Assembly (NCBI RefSeq): GCF_008364825.1
Contig: NZ_VTTO01000030.1
Location: 1 to 43,368, forward strand
Direction of reading: 5' to 3'
DNA: 43,368 nt
Source: Azospirillum sp. B21
GTDB taxonomy: Bacteria > Pseudomonadota > Alphaproteobacteria > Azospirillales > Azospirillaceae
How positions within the stretch are numbered: position 1 is the first letter of the stretch; the number at the start of each line of letters is the position of its first letter. Positions 30,389 to 37,779 of this stretch are shown in pieces. The notes below the pieces were generated by a model that worked only from the letters and a program-made list of their open reading frames with translations, did no database searches and was not told the DNA's origin. The position numbers and the translations under genes were made by a program.

Positions 30389-30629
30389 TAAGCTGCTGAC
30401 CCTGGAAGAGTGGGCGGAGGCGGTCTATGGGAAGCACCGGCCCAACCTCGACACACTGCGCAGATGGGCGCGACAGGCCCGCATCTATCCGCTGCCGGAG
30501 AAGCATGGGCGCACGTACTTTGTGATCCCGACCGCTCGTCACATCGACCCGAATAAGCCTATCGTCACCCCGAAGAAGAGGGCGCCGAGCGGCCCGTTGG
30601 TGGAGAGGATCCGTGGGAAGACGGCGTAG
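30381..30629 (+). CDS. xis: Excisionase (Xis, lambda-type)
   Basis: 82 aa. LLTLEEWAEAVYGKHRPNLDTLRRWARQARIYPLPEKHGRTYFVIPTARHIDP fits the Exc/Xis winged-helix family: a wHTH followed by the wing KHGRTYFV. It sets the direction of integrase action by binding attP arms. It overlaps the 5' end of the integrase gene by 17 bases, as in lambda where xis and int overlap. Confidence 0.9.
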   Translation: MGDKLLTLEEWAEAVYGKHRPNLDTLRRWARQARIYPLPEKHGRTYFVIPTARHIDPNKPIVTPKKRAPSGPLVERIRGKTA

Positions 30630-31704
30630 CACGAAGACCAAGGGGCTCCCGCCGAACCTCTACGAGCGCGCCGGCTACTTCGCATGGCGCGACCCGCGGG
30701 ACAGCAAGGAGTACGGGCTAGGCCGCGACCGGCGCGCGGCCATCAGCCAAGCGATTGAGGCCAACCACGAGGTGGAGGGCACACGCGGCAAGCGCTCGCT
30801 GGTTGACCGGCTGATCACCGGCAAAGACAACAGCATGGGCGCGTGGTGCGACAATTACCTGAAGGTGCTCGAAGCTCGCGGCTTGGCCGCCAACAGCATG
30901 AAGGTGTTCCGCTCGCGCCTGAGTACCGTCCGTGCTCGCTGGGCGGATCATCGCATAGACGCCATCACCACCCGTGACGTGGCGGAGTTCATCGACCAGT
31001 GGGACGCGCGGGGCAAAAAGCGCATGGCTGCGGCGATGCGCTCGTTTTTGCTGGACGTGTTCAAGGCCGCGCAGGCAAAGGGGTGGGTGCTGAGCAACCC
31101 GGTCGCACCGACCCGCACGCCAACGGTCGAGGTGAAGCGCGCCCGCCTGACGCTTGAAGACTTCCGCAAAATCCACGCCGCCGCCCTAGCGCATCACCCG
31201 GCATGGGTGGCGCGGGCGATGGAATTGGCGTTGGTGACCGGGCAACGGCGCGAGGACATCGGCAGGATGGGGCCAAAGGACGTGCGCGACGGAAAGCTGT
31301 GGGTTGAACAGGGGAAGACGAAAGCCAAGGTCTGCATCCCGCTCGCACTGCGGCTGGAAGCGGTCGGCTGGACGGTCGGCGAAGTCATCGCCCGGTGTCA
31401 GGACAATGTGCTCAGCCGCCATTTCATCCACCACGCCACGACATGGGGGTCCGGGCGCGCCGGGGCAAAGGTGCCGCTGAACGCAATCACCAACGCCTTC
31501 GCTGACGCGCGCGAGCAATCCGGCATCACATGGGAGAGGGGCAAGACCCCGCCGACCTTCCATGAACTGCGCTCGCTGGCCGCCCGGCTGTACGCCGAGC
31601 AGGGCGCGGATGCGCAGGCCCTTCTCGGACACAAATCGCCAGAAATGACGGCGACATACCGCGACAGCCGGGGAACGGAGTGGGTCGAGGTGAAGGCCGG
31701 ATAG
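30613..31704 (+). CDS. int: Tyrosine integrase, lambda-like
   Basis: 363 aa with GTG start at 30613. An arm-binding N-terminal domain (GLPPNLYERAGYFAWRDPRDSKEYGLG) and a SAM-like core-binding domain precede the catalytic domain. All active-site residues are visible: Arg212 (TGQRRED), Lys235 (EQGKTKAKV), His317 and Arg320 (TFHELRS), His340 (LLGHKSPEMT) and Tyr349 (ATYRDSRG). This is probably the phage's integrase, acting with the overlapping excisionase. attP is expected just downstream. Confidence 0.95.
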   Translation: MGRRRSTKTKGLPPNLYERAGYFAWRDPRDSKEYGLGRDRRAAISQAIEANHEVEGTRGKRSLVDRLITGKDNSMGAWCDNYLKVLEARGLAANSMKVFRSRLSTVRARWADHRIDAITTRDVAEFIDQWDARGKKRMAAAMRSFLLDVFKAAQAKGWVLSNPVAPTRTPTVEVKRARLTLEDFRKIHAAALAHHPAWVARAMELALVTGQRREDIGRMGPKDVRDGKLWVEQGKTKAKVCIPLALRLEAVGWTVGEVIARCQDNVLSRHFIHHATTWGSGRAGAKVPLNAITNAFADAREQSGITWERGKTPPTFHELRSLAARLYAEQGADAQALLGHKSPEMTATYRDSRGTEWVEVKAG

Positions 31705-31961
31705 GGAACGCGCTGTCGGAAGAATTTCGGGAATTTTCTGGATCGAGGCGAATTTCCCTTATATTTCAATGCCATTTTCCAGCGCCATATACGGCTTCTG
31801 TAGTTGCCGCGCGCTGCGGGAACCAAGCAATTTCAAAGCGTTACAGGCATGCCCTTATGGCCGCGGACGCGAAAACACGCGCTCCCGCGCCTATGCATAT
31901 CAGACACTTGCGAGCAAATATCGGATGGTATTCTGGCTGACGGCATGAGCGGAGAGCGAGC
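31705..31961. other. AT-richer intergenic region after int: candidate attP and promoter
   Basis: No supported gene. The DNA is clearly richer in AT than its surroundings, with repeated AATTTC/GAATTT elements (about 31721-31760 and 31829) that could be integrase arm sites. ATGCATAT at 31893-31900 and CTTGCGAGCA at 31907-31916 also occur together near 22721-22740. No tRNA 3' end was recognised, so the attP core cannot be placed. Confidence 0.4.
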
Positions 31962-32180
31962 GTGAGCACGAAGGAATTCCGATGTCTCGGCGACTGGAAC
32001 CGCCACGGCGACACCGTAGCGGTGAGGTGCCGATCCTGCGGGCATCAGGTGGAGCTTGACCCGGCGCGGCTGCTGATGCGCTTTGGGTATGGCCGGCATC
32101 CCCGCGATCTGCCGTGGCGCTGCGCCTCGTGCGGGTCTAAGAACGTGGCCGTCGGAATTGATGCAAGGCTTGGACGGTAA
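31962..32180 (+). CDS. Small zinc-ribbon protein
   Basis: 72 aa with GTG start (GGAGAG upstream). Two CxxC pairs (VRCRSCGH and WRCASCGS) make a zinc ribbon; FRCLGDWNRHGDTVAV precedes it. One-base overlap (TAATG) with the next gene. Possibly lysogenically expressed, as it lies beyond int. Confidence 0.7.
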   Translation: MSTKEFRCLGDWNRHGDTVAVRCRSCGHQVELDPARLLMRFGYGRHPRDLPWRCASCGSKNVAVGIDARLGR

Positions 32181-32383
32181 TGGCTGACCACAACAATGCG
32201 CCTGGGCCGAACCTCTCGGACCGCATCTGCCCCGTCTGCGGCGGCAGGAATGCATTCTTCGGCTTCGGGCCGCCGGGATCCGAAGTGGGGGTCCGCTGGT
32301 ACTGCGGCCGGCACCGGGCCAATGGTCAGCGTTGGTGGGGCGGCATGCGGGGGGAGAAGTCGGCGGACCAAGCGGCGTTCTGA
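32180..32383 (+). CDS. Small zinc-binding protein
   Basis: 67 aa (MADHNNAPGPNLSDRICPVCGGRNAFFG...). CPVCGG and a later YCGRH provide a possible zinc site; Trp/Gly-rich end (QRWWGGMRG). Converges with the holin gene on the other strand. Confidence 0.65.
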   Translation: MADHNNAPGPNLSDRICPVCGGRNAFFGFGPPGSEVGVRWYCGRHRANGQRWWGGMRGEKSADQAAF

Positions 32384-32424
32384 CGCTCGGCCCGCCATCT
32401 GCGTTGTGACGAGCCCAACGCAGG

Positions 32425-32586
32425 TCACATCCCCAGCAGCACCGGCACCATCTGCTGGAGCGCGTCGATCAGCGACGCATCCCCCACGAGGTAAGCCCCC
32501 GCGATGGCGACCGCGGCGACCAAGGTCATCACCAGCTTGCGCTTGCCGGCCAACTGGCCGCCCTTGAGAACGTCGTTCAGGTCCAT
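32425..32586 (-). CDS. Putative holin (single membrane helix)
   Basis: 53 aa from ATG 32586, after GGAGGGG. MDLNDVLKGGQLAGKRKLVM precedes one membrane helix (TLVAAVAIAGAYLVG), followed by a hydrophobic amphipathic tail (LIDALQQMVPVLLGM). It is the last gene of the late region, 274 bases downstream of the endolysin, which supports a lysis role. The 274-base gap holds no supported gene. Longer starts at 32643 are less likely. No spanin pair was found. Confidence 0.65.
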   Translation of the reverse strand: MDLNDVLKGGQLAGKRKLVMTLVAAVAIAGAYLVGDASLIDALQQMVPVLLGM

Positions 32587-32860
32587 GTGCTTTGCCCCTC
32601 CTTCGGGCATGAGGCCGCCGGAAGGTATGTGCGTCATGCACATACCTTGGGCTCGGCGGCGTGTGGACTGTTGCGATGGCTAAGGGGGGTGACAGATTGT
32701 CCCCTCCCTTCCTGCAACCTCTGATGCTGAGTTCCTCTACGGGCCGGATCGTACCCTCAGCCCTTGGAAATGCTGGGCCGTTGACTGATTTCCTCCGAGT
32801 TCAGCAAGCATGCAAATCGGGGGTCAGCGCAACCGGCGGTGCACGATCACTTTGTCGCGG

Positions 32861-33421
32861 TCAGGCGTCCATGAACTCGGCCAACCGGTTGAGCCACCCG
32901 GCGGCGTTCAGCGCGTCGTCCTCGACCCGGCCCCGCTTCCGGGCATCCCCGGTGATGATCTGCCCGTAGAACCGCATCCGCTGAGCGAAGACCGAGCGCC
33001 ACAGCCCGGCAGCGTCGCCGCTGTTGACGGCGGCTAGCGTCTTGGGCCCGACGGCGCCGTCCACCCTCAGGAGCGGTCGGCCAGCCAGATCGTTGACCGC
33101 CTCCTGCAGCCACGTGCCGGCGCGGGCCGGGCCATGGTTCACGCCGCTGTCGATCACCAGGGCACGGAGCGCGTCGTCGGCGATGTCGGCGAAACCCGGC
33201 TCCTCGATGTAACGGGCGCGGTAGATCGCCCGTACCTCCGCTTCGTCCAGGGCGGCGACATCTGCCGCCGTGACCGGGCGCTTCCTCCAGCTCGTCAGCG
33301 TCGCCAGGGTGATGCCGCCCTTCGTCGGGCCGCCGCGGTCGGACGGCCGGTCGGTGTAGCGAGGCCAGCCCTCCCGGCGGAGGATGGTGTCAATGATGGC
33401 ATCAGTCGTGAGCGTCACCAT
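32861..33421 (-). CDS. Endolysin, GH108 muramidase with C-terminal binding domain
   Basis: 186 aa. IIDTILRREGWPRYTDRPSDRGGPTKGGIT is the GH108 start, with Glu17 as the likely catalytic residue (the family EGG motif appears here as EGW). VIDSGVNHGPARAGTWLQEAVND and VDGAVGPKTLAAVN are typical of the middle and of the PG_binding_3 domain. It would cut the peptidoglycan glycan chain. No signal peptide, so a holin is needed. Confidence 0.92.
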   Translation of the reverse strand: MVTLTTDAIIDTILRREGWPRYTDRPSDRGGPTKGGITLATLTSWRKRPVTAADVAALDEAEVRAIYRARYIEEPGFADIADDALRALVIDSGVNHGPARAGTWLQEAVNDLAGRPLLRVDGAVGPKTLAAVNSGDAAGLWRSVFAQRMRFYGQIITGDARKRGRVEDDALNAAGWLNRLAEFMDA

Positions 33422-33440
33422 GGTTCAGATCTCCGGGCAT

Positions 33441-33463
33441 AAAAAAGGCCGCGCGAGGCGGCC
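33441..33463 (-). terminator. Rho-independent terminator after fibre genes
   Basis: On the minus strand GGCCGC-CTCGC-GCGGCC (33463-33447) is followed by six T (33446-33441). It ends the structural operon just before the endolysin gene, so lysis genes need read-through or their own promoter. Confidence 0.85.
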
Positions 33464-33495
33464 GGGTCGGTCGGGGCTGGAGTGTTGTCGCGGGA

Positions 33496-34011
33496 TCAGG
33501 GCGACGGGTAGACCGCGCTGTCCCGCGCTGCCTGGATCGCGTCCAGGGAGCCGGCCGCGCTGATAGCCTCATTGACGCGCTCGCGCTCGCGCTCGATCTG
33601 CCGGCCGACGGTCTCCCAGGCGAAGGTGACAGCCTCCCACTCCGCCAGCACATCAGCGACGGAGACGGCGCGCAGATCGGCCCGGTCACCGGCCCACGGG
33701 TAGGGCGTTGCGTCAGCGTCATCCGGCCGTCCGGCGGCGACCCACCGCTGCATCTCCGCCTGCTTGGCGGCGTAGGTAGTGGCCTGACCCGGCACAGCGG
33801 TCAGGTAGGCTTCGCGCGCCCGCCCGGCGGCCTGGTTGTTGGCTGAGATCGCAGCGTTCTGGGCGGCGAGCAGAGCGGCGGCGATTTCTTCCGGGGGGAT
33901 CGGCTCCACATCCCAGGTCCGCAGGGTGTGGCCGTCTTCCTCCGTGTCGGTGTAGGTGGCGGCCTTGCGGTGCGTCCGGCCGTCAAAAGCCGGGATCGTT
34001 TCGATGATCAT
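33496..34011 (-). CDS. Tail fibre assembly-like protein
   Basis: 171 aa from ATG 34011 with AAGGAGGTG upstream. The N-terminus MIIETIPAFDGRTHRKAATYTDTEEDGHTLRTWDVEPIPPEEIAAAL and the helical remainder (EMQRWVAAGRPDDADATPYPWAGDRADL, VADVLAEWEAV) resemble the small proteins encoded after fibre genes that help folding or attachment. Family assignment is from position and form. Confidence 0.65.
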   Translation of the reverse strand: MIIETIPAFDGRTHRKAATYTDTEEDGHTLRTWDVEPIPPEEIAAALLAAQNAAISANNQAAGRAREAYLTAVPGQATTYAAKQAEMQRWVAAGRPDDADATPYPWAGDRADLRAVSVADVLAEWEAVTFAWETVGRQIERERERVNEAISAAGSLDAIQAARDSAVYPSP

Positions 34012-34022
34012 TGAGCACCTCC

Positions 34023-35156
34023 TTAAGTGATCTGACCAAAGCCAGTCGGCGCGGAGTACGACCACTGGTCATAGCTAAAGCGCGCAGTGTACGTCGCGTT
34101 TGCTGGTGCAAGTGTCGGATATAGTGACCCTGATAGCCCGGTAAACGCGGGGTTTGCTCCGCTCGCGGGATTTCCTGAGCCATACCAAGTGCCGTTCGCT
34201 CCAAACCAGATCGCACCAGCACTCACATCAACTGCAAACATAAGAACTTGCCCTGCGCTTTGGGCAGAGCCCAGCGAAGTTGGTGCGCCGCTATAATATT
34301 TGCTGCCTCCCTCAGTAAAAGCCCAAGAACTTGTGTCGGTTCCTGGCGTTGTCGAAATTGCATGCGACATATTTGATACGCCAAGCTGACATGCCCCGGA
34401 TATGGCATTGATGTATACTTCCCAATATCTTTTGCCAAAAATCTGACTAGTAGCCCTTGCCTGCCCGCCTTGCAGTGTAAGGTTTGCGTTTGAGAGAGTT
34501 CCGCCCGACTTGTCGGTAGGGCTCAACGTCGCTTTGCTCCTCGCATCGGACGCGAGAGCACGGTATGTCGTCCCGTCGCCAATCAAAAAAGCCCACGTTC
34601 CAGGCGTTAGCTGCGGCGTCACCCCATCGGCTGACACAGACACAGTCCCAGAGCCGGAATTGTGGACAACAACGGTGAAGCCGCTGCTAACCGTCGATGC
34701 AGTTGGAAAGGTGATCGTGAATGTGCCGTTGCAGTCGATCAACTTGCCAGCGTCAGCGGCAGTGACGGTGTATGCCCCGGTCTTCGTCAGCGTCTGGAAA
34801 CTGACGCCGCCACCAGCGCCGCCGAGAAGCTGGAAGGCGGTGCCGTCGTATTGCGCCCACACATTCGTGCTGGCCGGCAGATCGCCCGCCGACAGCGCTG
34901 ATCCGTTCTTCTGGATCGCCTTGGCCCCGAGGCCGTCAACGTTCATCGTCGCGGCGCCGCTGTTCGCCGACGCTCCCGTCTTCAGCCCGACGATCTGGTT
35001 GACCATGAGTCCGGTGAGGCTCTTCCCGGTCGAGACTGTGAGCGCATTGGCCGTGCCGCTGGCCGTTCCGCAGAACAGCGATCCAGCTTCGACGAACTGC
35101 GCATGTGCCGGCGACATAAGCCCAGCGCGCATGGGGCTTGCGATTGGATAGGTCAC
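34023..35156 (-). CDS. Tail fibre with C-terminal SPRY-like domain
   Basis: 377 aa. The N-terminal half (ASGTANALTVSTGKSLTGLMVNQIVGLKTGASANSGAATMNVDGLGAKAI, then TVTAADAGKLIDCNGTFTITFPTA) is typical of phage fibre shafts. Residues about 215-370 look like a SPRY/B30.2 fold (GKRYWEVYINAISGACQLGVSN, GQVLMFAVDVSAGAIWFGANGTWYG, LYPTLAPANATYTARF). The last ~450 bases are visibly lower in GC than neighbouring genes. It probably binds the host receptor. Confidence 0.82.
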   Translation of the reverse strand: MTYPIASPMRAGLMSPAHAQFVEAGSLFCGTASGTANALTVSTGKSLTGLMVNQIVGLKTGASANSGAATMNVDGLGAKAIQKNGSALSAGDLPASTNVWAQYDGTAFQLLGGAGGGVSFQTLTKTGAYTVTAADAGKLIDCNGTFTITFPTASTVSSGFTVVVHNSGSGTVSVSADGVTPQLTPGTWAFLIGDGTTYRALASDARSKATLSPTDKSGGTLSNANLTLQGGQARATSQIFGKRYWEVYINAISGACQLGVSNMSHAISTTPGTDTSSWAFTEGGSKYYSGAPTSLGSAQSAGQVLMFAVDVSAGAIWFGANGTWYGSGNPASGANPAFTGLSGSLYPTLAPANATYTARFSYDQWSYSAPTGFGQIT

Positions 35157-35488
35157 AGCATGAACCTCCGGCGCGGGTTGTTCACTTCGGAAAGCGTGTA
35201 GGGCTCAGCAGCGGCGACGATGGCCTCCCATTCGACAGGATCGGCGCCGATGCGCGGGCCGCGCAGATTGGCGTGCCACCGCTCGTCCACGACTGCTGGC
35301 TCCGTCACCTCCCCCGTCTCGGGATCGGTCACAGGGGCCGTCAGAGCGAGCGGGCCGATAGGGTCCAGGTCGCACACCGGGCCGGCGGTCAGCCAGCACG
35401 GAGCGCCGGCCTCGTCGGCGCCCCGCAGCATCGGCAGGGCTTCAATCAGCGCGGCCTCGTCATCCGCGCGCAGTCTCAGGACAGGCAT
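35153..35488 (-). CDS. Small protein between the two fibre genes
   Basis: 111 aa from ATG 35488 (MPVLRLRADDEAALIEALPMLRG...). WLTAGPVCDLDPIGPLALTAPVTDPETGEVTEPAVVDERWHANLRG is a pattern of small phage tail-region proteins. ATGA overlap with the SPRY fibre gene. Role unknown, possibly a structural accessory. Confidence 0.7.
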   Translation of the reverse strand: MPVLRLRADDEAALIEALPMLRGADEAGAPCWLTAGPVCDLDPIGPLALTAPVTDPETGEVTEPAVVDERWHANLRGPRIGADPVEWEAIVAAAEPYTLSEVNNPRRRFML

Positions 35489-35496
35489 GGTCAACC

Positions 35497-36936
35497 TCAC
35501 GCGGTAAGCAGTTGCAGGGTGGAGTTGGACAGGCGCCGCGGGAAAAGCGTGATGCGGCGGATGGTTCCGTTGAGGTAGTTGAATGAACCCCATGGCGCTT
35601 TGCCGATGTGAAGAGACGTGATTGAAGGGATAGACCCGCCGGTATCCGTAGCAGCTGCCCCGCCGTTTACAGAGAAGCCAAAGTCGTTTGTCTTCCACGA
35701 AAACGCCATTTTGTTCATTGTTGTTTGCGTGACATTCGCAGCAAGACTGGCCTGCGAAGCCCCGCCGACATTTACATTGGCAGAAATCTGCGCAGTTCCG
35801 CTGTTCATGATGTACATCGAATTACCGAACGACCCGCCGTCAAAGCCTACAATCATGGTGTCAGGCACGGCAGCCAGGGCCATCGCCTCCACACAGATCG
35901 TCCCCTCATTGGGGTTCCACCCCGGCACAGAGGACAGCAGTAGGGTGTTGACGTCTGCGGCGCGGGTGAAGGGGGAGGAGGTGGTGGGGATGGGCGAAGT
36001 TGGGAACGAGCCCGCCTCAAACTGACCATGCCAGACATAGACGCCCCGCCCCGCCGTGCCGGCGTAGCTGACCGAAGAGCCAGACACCAGATGCAGCCAA
36101 CAGCGCGGCGTAAACGCCCCTGTACCGACGCTATTTGCTACCCAGCAAAGATAGAAGCCGTTGCCAAGCTTGATGATGCCGCAAGCCGATGCATCAGTAA
36201 TCCCGTTGGCGTTGCAAGACGATACCGCGCCCGCTGACAGGTCGAACAGCATGCCTTTGGTGTTCGCGCCTTTATCCATCAGCGAGACAATGACCCTAGT
36301 CACCTCTGCCGCTTTTAGAATGAAATACGAGCATAGAGTGGCGTTGTCAGCCAACCCGGAAACCGCCTCGTAGGCGCTGTGTGCGCCCGTGCTGGCGTCT
36401 TCGGAAAGCTTGCCTGCGGTCGTGGTGCCGCTTGGCCCAGCCGCCACGTTGTCGGATGCGGTGGCGCCCGTCTTTGACCACACAGCATTGCTCAGCGACT
36501 GCGAGTAGGTCAGCAGGTTCGTCCGGCTTTCCTCCACCAGCAAACCGCGCGCCGACCCGGTGACCGGGTCGAAGTCGATTGGCGCTGTACCGGCTGGCAC
36601 GAAGGTCAGCAGGCCGGACGGACCCGTCACCCACTTGCCGCTTGAGCCGGTGATGACGCCCGAAGGGACGGCGTTCGGACCGCTGAACACGAAGTCTAGG
36701 CAAGGGTCGATGCCGGCGATTTCGTTGGGCTGCTTGACCTGGACGATGCCGGCGGCAGACGCTGCCGATGCAGCGGCGGCGGACGAATACCCCTGCGACT
36801 GCTGAGCGTAGGCAAGAGCCTGCGCGACGCCGCTGGTGTTGTCGCTGATGAGCGACTGCATGAAGGCGGAGAACTCGCTGAAGTAGTCCTGCCCCTTGCG
36901 CGCCAGCAGCGCGTTGAGAAGATCGGTCGTGCTCAT
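35497..36936 (-). CDS. Tail fibre / receptor-binding protein with LamG-like domain
   Basis: 479 aa from ATG 36936, one base overlapping the previous stop (TGATG). N-terminal attachment segment (MSTTDLLNALLARKGQDYFS..., then QQSQGYSSAAAASAASAAG). RGLLVEESRTNLLTYSQSLSNAVWSKTGATASDN starts a carbohydrate-binding-like domain. The C-terminal ~140 residues (EGTICVEAMALAAVPDT...NKMAFSWKTNDFGFSVNGG...LNGTIRRITLFPRRLS) are LamG/concanavalin-like. The upstream frame to 37242 is a shadow. Confidence 0.85.
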   Translation of the reverse strand: MSTTDLLNALLARKGQDYFSEFSAFMQSLISDNTSGVAQALAYAQQSQGYSSAAAASAASAAGIVQVKQPNEIAGIDPCLDFVFSGPNAVPSGVITGSSGKWVTGPSGLLTFVPAGTAPIDFDPVTGSARGLLVEESRTNLLTYSQSLSNAVWSKTGATASDNVAAGPSGTTTAGKLSEDASTGAHSAYEAVSGLADNATLCSYFILKAAEVTRVIVSLMDKGANTKGMLFDLSAGAVSSCNANGITDASACGIIKLGNGFYLCWVANSVGTGAFTPRCWLHLVSGSSVSYAGTAGRGVYVWHGQFEAGSFPTSPIPTTSSPFTRAADVNTLLLSSVPGWNPNEGTICVEAMALAAVPDTMIVGFDGGSFGNSMYIMNSGTAQISANVNVGGASQASLAANVTQTTMNKMAFSWKTNDFGFSVNGGAAATDTGGSIPSITSLHIGKAPWGSFNYLNGTIRRITLFPRRLSNSTLQLLTA

Positions 36937-37778
36937 CAGGCAACAAGCTCCCTCACCGCGACCGAGGTCGCGAAGCGTTGGAAATAGGGGTTTGAGACTG
37001 GCCCATTCTCGATGGGGATGCCGTAGATGCTGGTCCGGTACTGCGTCGGCAGGTCTGCGCCGGGGAACAGGACGACCAGCACGTCGCGGCTCTTGCCGAC
37101 GATGCGCTTCAGGTCGTCCAGAGCGGACAGGGCCTCGGTCTGCGGCACATTCTCCAGAGACAGCCGCAGCACCCGGTACTTCTGGCGCCGGATGACGAAG
37201 AACGAGGCTTCCGTCTCCACCAGTTCCGACGGGTCGGCCCACTCGCTCGACCAGCCGTAGCTGAAGTTCACCTCGGGCTGGTAGCCGATCCCGGTGAAGA
37301 TGCGGCCGACCTGGATGTTGCCGGAGGCGGCCGACGATGTGAAGGTGTAGCGGACATACCGGGCGGCCAGCGTCCCGCCGAAGTCGAACATGTTGAAGGG
37401 CCGGTAATCGGCGAAGCTGGACAGGGTTGGATAGCCGCCGAGCGACACTCCGAACCTATCGGATCCGAAACCGGAGACCGGCGGCCATGCCTCGATGGTC
37501 TGGTCGTAGAGCTTGGTCGAGAAGTCAGCCACATCGGCCACCTCGCACCGGATCGTACCCACGGCGCTGAGGTTGTGAGCCACCACCGCTCCGTGGGTCA
37601 TGTCGACCGATGAGCCATGGTCGAAGGTCAGGCTCTCCGACGTGTAGCCGGTCGCCCGCCAGACCCGGCCCGGCCGCGGGTCCTGCACCCGGTTCGCCGG
37701 CAGTGCCTCCGACGATGCCGTCACCGTCGCCGTATCGGCCTTGTTCCAGTAGAGGATGATCGCGTTGTTGACTGCCAT
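36936..37778 (-). CDS. Tail tip protein (discoidin-like, minor tail)
   Basis: 280 aa (MAVNNAIILYWNKADTATVTAS...). VWRATGYTSESLTFDHGSS...GAVVAHNLSAVGTIRCEVAD...ARYVRYTFTSSAASGNIQVGRIFTG is the galactose-binding/discoidin-like pattern of phage distal tail proteins. The remainder (VLRLSLENVPQTEALSALDDLKRIVG) is a conserved minor-tail segment. It lies between the large tail hub gene and the fibre. Confidence 0.72.
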   Translation of the reverse strand: MAVNNAIILYWNKADTATVTASSEALPANRVQDPRPGRVWRATGYTSESLTFDHGSSVDMTHGAVVAHNLSAVGTIRCEVADVADFSTKLYDQTIEAWPPVSGFGSDRFGVSLGGYPTLSSFADYRPFNMFDFGGTLAARYVRYTFTSSAASGNIQVGRIFTGIGYQPEVNFSYGWSSEWADPSELVETEASFFVIRRQKYRVLRLSLENVPQTEALSALDDLKRIVGKSRDVLVVLFPGADLPTQYRTSIYGIPIENGPVSNPYFQRFATSVAVRELVA

Positions 37779-37779
37779 G

